A stretch of DNA of 33,750 nt, from assembly GCA_009602725.1 (NCBI GenBank), contig WELB01000036.1, positions 462,631 to 496,380 on the forward strand, in the 5' to 3' direction. The notes below the pieces were generated by a model. The model saw only the letters and a program-made list of their open reading frames with translations. It was not told where the DNA came from and made no database searches. Below are positions 29,201 to 33,750 of this stretch, piece by piece; within the stretch, counting starts at the first letter, position 1; each line of letters starts with the position of its first letter. The position numbers and the translations under genes are program-made. The DNA is from Spirogloea muscicola. Its lineage: Eukaryota > Streptophyta > Zygnematophyceae > Spirogloeales > Spirogloeaceae.

Positions 29201-30603
29201 AGCTCGGGCTCGCCATGCTGACGCGCTGCATTGCCCAACGTCCCCTGTACCTGGCGCGCACACTCCCCCCCTCCCCGGCGACGCAGGCTGTGTACGAGAC
29301 CTTTGATGCAGGTATCCTGGCCAGCACAGCGGCCCTGGTCCAACACCCGGCCTTCCTGGAGACGCAGGCCGCAGTGCAACAGGCCTCCCTGCCTGTGAGC
29401 CGCGGGGGTCTCGGCTGCCGGCCGTTGGCTCGTGCCTGCCAGGCAGCCTACCTGGGGAGCTGGTCACAGGTCGCGGCTTCGGTGGCCCAGCGGTTCCTCT
29501 GGCATGGGGGTCGCCTCCTGGAGCCCGCAGTGGCGGACGTCGAGACCGGCGCGTGGCCTTTCCAAGTGGAGCTGCGCACAGCCCGGGATGCGCTGCTGGC
29601 GGGCCACCCCGCCCTGGTGCCGCGGGCCGTCCCCTTTGCGCACCTCTCGCGCACGGCCGACCTCCGGGCCCAAGCTCGCTACATGGCGGAGGTCGATGCG
29701 GCCGCATTCACCAAGGCGCTGGCACTTCTGCCTCCGGCCGACGTCCGGGGCCGCGCGCGGCTACACTCGGCGTCATCACCTGGTGCGGCAGCTTGGCTGT
29801 CTGCGCTCCCTATCTATGACGCGCTGCGCATGCAGGACGACGTCTTCCGTACAGCGGTCCACCGCCTCCTCGGCCTCCACCCACCCTGCCTCAATGGGGT
29901 ACACCAATGTGAGTGCGGCGAGCGCAGCCCAGACGCGGCGAATTTGGCTGCCCACATGCTCAGGTGCGCACGAGGAGGGGAGCGGACCGCCACCCACGAC
30001 CTGTTGCGCAACGCCATGTACGGCATTCTCGTGGAGGCCGGCTACACCGTGGCGCTGGAACACCCCGGCATCATGCCCCTGACTGTCGGAGCGGATGGCC
30101 GCCCTCACACCCGCCGGGCCGATCTCGTCGCCAGTGCGCTGGGCGGGGGTCCCCGGCTCATTGCCGATGTGGTCACTACGGACTGCGTTGTATCCAGCAG
30201 CGACAAGCGTTCATCCGAGGAGGCGGGCTATGCAGTCCGCCTGGCGGCGGGTGCCAAGGAACTCAAGTACGCGGATCACCCCGAAGGCGACGAGTTTGTC
30301 CCACTCGCCGTCGACGTGCACGGAGCCTTTGGGACCAAGTGGCTAGACCTTCTTCACCGCCTTGCTCGTCGTGCGGTGGCCCGTCGCCAGGGGCAGAACG
30401 GCGAGCAGCCTGGCTTCCACGTCGCCGGGTCCCTCGCCCAGGTGTTCAGGATGCGCCTCGCCATTTCCCTCCAGCGGTCTCTTGCGTTTGCCGTCCACCT
30501 ACGTGCCGGCCGCGCCCTGGCGGCTGCCTCCGGGTTTCGTCAGGGCGACGTCTTCCCGCCCTCTAGCTACTCGGACCTGCACTTGCTGACTCGAGGTTAC
30601 TGA
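26275..30603 (+). CDS. Intact non-LTR retrotransposon ORF: zinc fingers, RT, restriction-like endonuclease
   Basis: This single ORF would bind nucleic acid, nick a target and reverse-transcribe element RNA. The frame is open from 26,062, but 26,062-26,160 is antisense tail sequence, so I prefer the ATG at 26,275 (about 1,442 residues). Numbered from 26,062, it has an Arg/Ser repeat (120-200), proline-rich linkers (about 223-343 and 390-465), and zinc fingers C347-C350-H363-C367 and C470-C473-H485-C489. The RT has motif A D858 (VDVRNAFN), motif B TRQGDPLAG (914) and YADD (948-951). A zinc knuckle is C1283-C1285-H1298-C1302. The nuclease has R-R-A-D1354 and ADVVT with D1369, then a Lys-rich helix (AKELKY). 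It ends LTRGY. This layout is that of R2/NeSL/Utopia-type elements; I cannot name the clade. No stop or shift was seen, so it may be recently active. Confidence 0.88.
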   Translation: MGPAARRPPPDLPLAPVAAAAVPAVALPPAAAALASAAPLSAALPAPPRRRRRSPSPESLQETLMAKHLCEAVTTPRPRLRQPALAAAAPPACARRRRRSPSPELLQETLMAKHLCESVATPRPRLRQPRAAPPAPSPLPAIVATQLLHFVRRSPPPPPPPPFPIQSPSPPPPPSPPSSPPPPPSSPSPPPPPPPPPPSSPPPPPPPPPPPAPALPSSPPPTPPPPSPPPSSPPPPPPPPPPPHSPPSTPPAPSSSPSPPSPPPLRPPPSTEMLPCPLCQVKYKGNKGVKIHLRTCGPRHASLASSPQEQAREEHQSPPAQPPSPPPSPPPPPPSTPPDVAAGACNPTAPVLAASPQEQARVEQTSPPALPPSPPPSPPPPSPSAPPSIPPSSPPPQLCRHCRSLCTPRNLAQHELACGRRNNRAEQARRAAPAGGRGRNRGSHGRRVPPAAVPPGPHHWQWAADLDLAEVHRQEALPLLRHVPRWARPHLRRALRPVLQRIVVDHRDAAAWTVFILFPRLLLGRAPSQGHGQGRQLLLDRIYLFECGSWEELLAQHDAAVAAATAGRRSSQTAPSPDRAASVRRALRYGHAGELSRAVQALDDSVLAPATEATRDALSSLHPPARSPLPAWLASYAPQEEVALDAAAFRKALQSSRRAAAGGPSRMVMEHLRELFLEGDEADFRALHQVCQHMARGHVPVSIRDVLCASTLMAVSKVNGGVRPIAIGEVLYRLVGRALWQQHAGAAQTHLAPHQYGAGLRSGGEAVVHGVRASLDLHHEWVVLAVDVRNAFNCVDRAAVAEELREAFPTLLPFFRMGYGQPSDLLWRHGTNGVEVLRSSTGTRQGDPLAGFFYALAHDRALKATAAAHPGVLLPTYADDTTLVGPPAEVLAAFATLEEHLKELGLDICASKCSAWSPQGRTALPRLPPGCQTPDGGITLLGVPLGSPAFVEEQLRGKLQEHLKPAARLPELHDMQLGLAMLTRCIAQRPLYLARTLPPSPATQAVYETFDAGILASTAALVQHPAFLETQAAVQQASLPVSRGGLGCRPLARACQAAYLGSWSQVAASVAQRFLWHGGRLLEPAVADVETGAWPFQVELRTARDALLAGHPALVPRAVPFAHLSRTADLRAQARYMAEVDAAAFTKALALLPPADVRGRARLHSASSPGAAAWLSALPIYDALRMQDDVFRTAVHRLLGLHPPCLNGVHQCECGERSPDAANLAAHMLRCARGGERTATHDLLRNAMYGILVEAGYTVALEHPGIMPLTVGADGRPHTRRADLVASALGGGPRLIADVVTTDCVVSSSDKRSSEEAGYAVRLAAGAKELKYADHPEGDEFVPLAVDVHGAFGTKWLDLLHRLARRAVARRQGQNGEQPGFHVAGSLAQVFRMRLAISLQRSLAFAVHLRAGRALAAASGFRQGDVFPPSSYSDLHLLTRGY
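26419..26660 (+). repeat. 138-bp tandem duplication inside the RT ORF
   Basis: Unit 1 (from 26,419) and unit 2 (from 26,557) are in frame, 46 codons apart. Both encode RRRRRSPSPE-x-LQETLMAK followed by HLCE-x-V-x-TPRPRLRQP. Most differences are single substitutions. It is a basic, RS-like segment that might bind nucleic acid or direct nuclear import. Confidence 0.88.
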
Positions 30604-30725
30604 GAGCCTCCTTGTCGTCTTAGCACTTAGTCTTCTGCTTTTTGTGCCATTCGGCTCCTTTTGACATTGTCCATTCCTTTTGGGCTGGCTCCTCCCAGCC
30701 ACCAGTCAATTCGGCCGCGCTTTTC
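30604..30725 (+). other. 3' UTR of the intact element with B-type hairpin
   Basis: After the stop at 30,601-30,603 come TTAGCACTTAGTCTTC, ACATTGTCCATTCC and the hairpin GGGCTGG (30,682-30,688) / CCAGCC (30,695-30,700). CACCAGTCAATTCGGCCGCG then leads into CTTTTCC. The same tail occurs without an ORF at 15,335-15,475 and 32,940-33,000. It is probably the RNA feature recognised by the element's own reverse transcriptase. Confidence 0.65.
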
Positions 30726-31200
30726 CTCTCAGAACCTCCGTCGCAGCTTCAGCTGGGACCACCTCCAAAACTCCCCTCCCCATTTGTCGGACGTCATGCC
30801 CGTCACCGAGACGGCGGCGTCTGGACATCGTCAGCCTTTCCGCGGAGCGATGGGCCTCGCCATTCCCCTCGACGTCGTACTTTTGACGCTACTAAATCGG
30901 GAGCACCCACGTCGATCGTGCATGACTAGGCAACAACCCACGCGGAGCACAAAAAGATAGGCATTACAAGTAACGGCATCCCAAGGAAACCTCTTCCCTC
31001 TGTGCGCTCTTGACATTCACTGCGGCTACGGGTAAGAATTGGTCTTTCCTCCTCCAGCATCTGTCCCAGCTGGTTGGCGTATGTCTGCGTAGTCGGGGAA
31101 GCAGCTCGAGGCATACGAGCATTCCGCAGCCAATAGCTGCATGTTACAGACCGCGGCTTTCGCTAAATTTGAATTGAACCCTTTGATTTCAGCGTGCTTG
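30726..31200. other. No gene recognised
   Basis: Short overlapping open frames in the first 200 nt have no recognisable content. The sequence then becomes lower-GC and non-coding in appearance. Confidence 0.4.
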
Positions 31201-31300
31201 GCGCGCTCTAAGCCAGGCCATTGGTTTTCGTGGCGGTGCTCCGGCTCCCAACTTAGCCTGTCAAATGTGTATGTGCTCACTTGTCGGTACTGAATTTTTC
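31201..31300 (+). mobile_element. Decayed type-C ORF end
   Basis: CTAAGCCAGGCCATTGGTTT and TAGCCTGTCAAATGTGTATG, followed by TGCTCACTTG, match the type-C ORF end at 15,630-15,710 (AQASGFHGGG, SLSDMHVLTR) with several changes. No tail follows. Confidence 0.55.
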
Positions 31301-32830
31301 TCCAGCCGGCTTTCAATACATGCCCTGATTAGCTGACGGGCTCCAGGTCCCCCGCATGCCGGCCCTACCTTGCCTTCATGACCTACCTGGCCTTCCGGAA
31401 GTTACAGGTACCGACGGTCTCTCCAGGACCAACAGCACTTCCGCTGAAAGAGGCCAATTTAGAAGGGGACAGAGGTGGCCAAGAGGGGCTTTGTGTGGCC
31501 AACTAAGTAGTCAGAGTTGGAGAAAAGGCACCTGCAACCGGGGAATCATTAGAGCAGTGGCTGAGTGTGCATCAAAGTGACCACAGGGCTCTCCTATAAT
31601 ATATTGATTGTTTGATTCAGCCCGACATATGGACAAGTGCTGGGTAAGAGTTGCAGTTGAAGATAACGCTGCTCCAGATAAGTCTAGCGGCTGTCCAGTT
31701 TCACAGCATGCTGTGCCTAGAAGGAGCTACACCTAGTGATGCCTGGTAAGCTTTGGTTCTGCACGAATTGACATTAACAATAACATCTCCATGCAGGACA
31801 TCTACATCAGGCCTCTGAGATACCTGGAACGATATCATAAGACTCTTGCCACATTCGGGCCATTGTACTTTGGCGGCGAATCAGGTGCATTGGGCTCCGT
31901 GACAGGATCTTCCAACAACTTTGCCAGCAAGCCCTTCAGGCAGCAATCAGACAATCTTCATGAAGCATCACCATATACAGAAGCCATGGTGTAAAGCCAT
32001 CAATGCATGTGCCTTTTTCCAGGACTCCACATGCCCCTTTTCAGCCAACGCAAGTCGTGCAGACAGAGAGGGAAGGAGTGCCCTCCCAGAGGCTCGAAGC
32101 TAATACTAGAGCTGTACCTGGAATACGGGTGCGAATCATCAAGTCCTAAGCAAGCGGGCAGGGTCCTCCCCCACCTTCCGAACCCTGTCAATGTTGCTGT
32201 GTGACACTTGGGTTACATTCAGTGCTTCGCCTTTACCTATGCCGCACGTTTGTAGGTGTGATCCACATCCTTACACTGCTGAGCGAGCCAAGCGTGTAGA
32301 CATCAGACCATTTAATTTTGCAGCGCAACGGATGAGTGCATGTGGTGCGAGAGTGCTCAGTCTATGGGGCAAGTAGGACGAAACTGCTGTCAGCAGCCAG
32401 ACAAGCAAGCACAGGCTGCTGTCTTCTACAAGGTATAACGTAGTGCAATCAATTGCCTCCGACGGACCTCATACTAGGCGCGTCGAAATGGTTGCCATCA
32501 CGTCTCGCTTGGGCCCCCGCATCATTGTCAATGTGGCCATTACAGGACTCTTTTGACCACACAGGTAAGGTTCGTCGACCTTGAAGGTAGCGCATGCGGA
32601 CCCCAAGGCCGCCCAGGGCAAAGAATGCCAACTATCTGATGGAGGATGACTTACACCACAATCGCCATAGACATCCACGGGGTACTTAAGACTAGCGGCT
32701 TGACCTCTTTCAGCTTCTTGCAAGCTGAGCGGTGTCTCGATGGCAGGGCCAGCAGGGGAAGCTTGTGAGCTTATATCGTGGAAGAGAAACAGCCCATCAA
32801 ATGAAGGCGTCGGCTGTGAGAGGCCAGCCC
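31301..32830. other. Intron-rich-looking region, gene not identified
   Basis: On the plus strand, 31,797-31,884 looks like an exon: ATGCAG acceptor, DIYIRPLRYLERYHKTLATF, GTGCAT donor. A possible next exon runs from 31,906 (after GTGACAG) to about 31,987. Other short open stretches lie at 32,025-32,090 and 32,465-32,545 (VAITSRLGPRIIVNVAITG). I do not recognise a family and cannot prove that these belong to one gene. Confidence 0.3.
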
Positions 32831-32839
32831 AAAATCATT

Positions 32840-33010
32840 CGACTTGCATCTTCTGACTAGAGGTCACTGCGAGTCCCCTGACTAGAGGTTACTGAGAGTC
32901 CCCCTGTCGTTGTCTTAGTATTTAGCACTCCGGCTCCTTCAGACGTTGTCCATTCCTTTGGGCTGGCCTCTCACAGCCACCAGTCAATCTGGCCGCGCTT
33001 GCTTTATAAG
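32840..33010 (+). mobile_element. 5'-truncated type-B copy with 25-bp tandem duplication
   Basis: The 25-nt unit beginning CTGACTAGAGGT occurs at 32,853-32,877 and 32,878-32,902 with two differences. It covers the ORF end (LTRG-x), the stop and the first 3' UTR bases. The B hairpin follows (GGGCTGGCCTCTCACAGCC, about 32,960), then CACCAGTCAATCTGGCCGCG. Confidence 0.75.
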
Positions 33011-33236
33011 GAATGGACCAGGTCCATTGGGGCCAGAAAGTGCTAAGGCTCACAGCTACACACAGAGGCTACTACGATTGGGTGTTCCATTCCTGGGTAG
33101 CAGCCGCACTTTGAAGCAGCTTCTAGCTGGAACATTGTCACGACGGCGATAGGCAGACGTACGAGGCGAGATACGAAGCTGTGCAAGGCCAAGGGGAGGG
33201 AGGTTGGAAAAGAGAGAGAGAGGGGAAAGGTCGGAC
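33011..33236. other. No gene; short tail remnant
   Basis: GGAATGGACCAGGTCCATTG and GGGGCCAGAAAGTGCTAAGG (33,009-33,050) are a minus-oriented A/B 3' UTR fragment. Nothing else was recognised. Confidence 0.45.
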
Positions 33237-33545
33237 CGTGTATTAGAAAGAAATGTAGGCCAAATGGCCAGGTACAAAGGCAAGCACATCGAAAGATCTA
33301 CATAACCTACAGCAGATTGACCCGCTCAATAACCACGGGTCAAAACATAAAGGTCACTAATCGATGCATGAATACTAGATGCCCGGAACGGAGCCCTTCT
33401 GCCACCTACTAGAGCTCGCCCAGCTTTCTGGTGCAAGGCACTAGCCTGAGCACGCTGCAAACAGGCCGAAACTCGTCGTCGCAAGAGCGACAGATATGCA
33501 GCTGGCAAGCCCATCTCAGCCGGAAACTCATCTGCACGTCGAGTG
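33237..33545 (-). mobile_element. 5'-truncated type-D copy
   Basis: It matches the ends at 9,013 and 25,588 nearly base for base. The frame MGLPAAYLSLLRRRVSACLQ ends at DLYVLTRGY-stop (33,326), and the tail has GGCCATTTGGCC and TAATACACG. On the minus strand it starts right after a type-C tail ending CTTCTCTCTC. Confidence 0.82.
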
Positions 33546-33549
33546 TAGC

Positions 33550-33630
33550 CTAAAGAGAGAGAGAAGGCGCGCGGTGCGCATGAAATTAAAGCGAGGCCAA
33601 TTCAAGCCATTACATTGTTCAGGCAGAAAA
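33550..33630 (-). mobile_element. Type-C tail
   Basis: Reading leftward it runs from CTGAACAATGTAATGGCTTG through GAATTGGCCTC to TCATGCGCACCGCGCGCCTT and a pyrimidine run. The next element begins without a gap, on the same strand. Confidence 0.75.
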
Positions 33631-33750
33631 TGCAGAAAGTGCAAAGAATGCAGCGCAAAGAATGTGGCTACATGAAAAGACGCCCTATACTAGGAGGGCC
33701 GGAGGTGCCACAGAGCGGGGGGAGCCGTGCTGACGGGGGCCATGTCGACT
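33631..33750. other. Window end; short simple repeats only
   Basis: Imperfect repeats of AAAGAATG and GCAGAAAGTGC lie at 33,626-33,672. The GACGGGGGCCATG word at the end resembles 15,116-15,130. No gene was seen. Confidence 0.4.

Noticed and set aside
1-33750. CRISPR array, tRNA, rRNA or telomeric repeats
   Set aside because: Repeats here are dispersed tails without regular spacing, and I saw no cloverleaf, rRNA core or TTTAGGG-like array. A dedicated tRNA scan could still find one.
1-33750. LTR retrotransposon or viral origin of the RT copies
   Set aside because: No long terminal repeats, integrase, protease or capsid motifs were seen. The RT is followed by a zinc knuckle and restriction-like nuclease, and copies are 5'-truncated, as in non-LTR elements.

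Overview
This looks like nuclear DNA from a green alga (Chlorophyta, possibly a trebouxiophyte). Three things point that way: short exons split by small GT-AG introns, proteins that resemble plant and algal families, and very GC-rich coding repeats full of proline codons. No bacterial operons, rRNA genes, tRNA genes or CRISPR arrays were seen. The organism call is an inference.

Two kinds of sequence alternate. The first is a graveyard of non-LTR retrotransposons. Almost all copies are 5'-truncated, and their ORFs share a C-terminus ending in (L/S)-x-R-G-Y-stop. One copy, at about 26.2-30.7 kb (+), has an uninterrupted ORF with two CCHC zinc fingers, a reverse transcriptase (YADD) and a restriction-like endonuclease. 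A second long copy, at 9.0-12.0 kb (-), has two frameshifts. A third, at 17.3-18.8 kb (-), is badly decayed and carries a nested 167-bp insertion with a 9-bp target duplication. Dozens of short tails fill 0-3.3, 12.0-12.3, 15.2-17.1, 19.0-19.4, 22.8-26.2 and 32.8-33.6 kb. The tails fall into groups (A/B, C, D below), each with a short GC-rich stem-loop close to the 3' end. Truncated copies usually follow the tail of another copy on the same strand.

The second kind is lower-GC, intron-bearing gene territory. At 3.8-7.9 kb (+) lies a multi-exon ATG14/UVRAG-like autophagy gene. At 12.9-14.9 kb (-) lies a gene that appears to join a glycosyltransferase-like N-terminus to an FkbM-type methyltransferase domain. 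At 20.4-21.7 kb (-) lies a DUF579 (IRX15/GXM-like) polysaccharide methyltransferase gene. The regions at 31.3-32.8 kb and 19.4-20.4 kb have exon-like pieces I could not identify.

An exact Illumina adapter sequence, preceded by an N and a run of T, sits at 15,024-15,052 next to the 5' end of the FkbM gene. The assembly there cannot be trusted. The most interesting biology is the retrotransposon system: divergent 3' tails attached to related ORFs, hairpin tails, and same-strand tail-to-head chaining that would fit template jumping or insertion into other tails.
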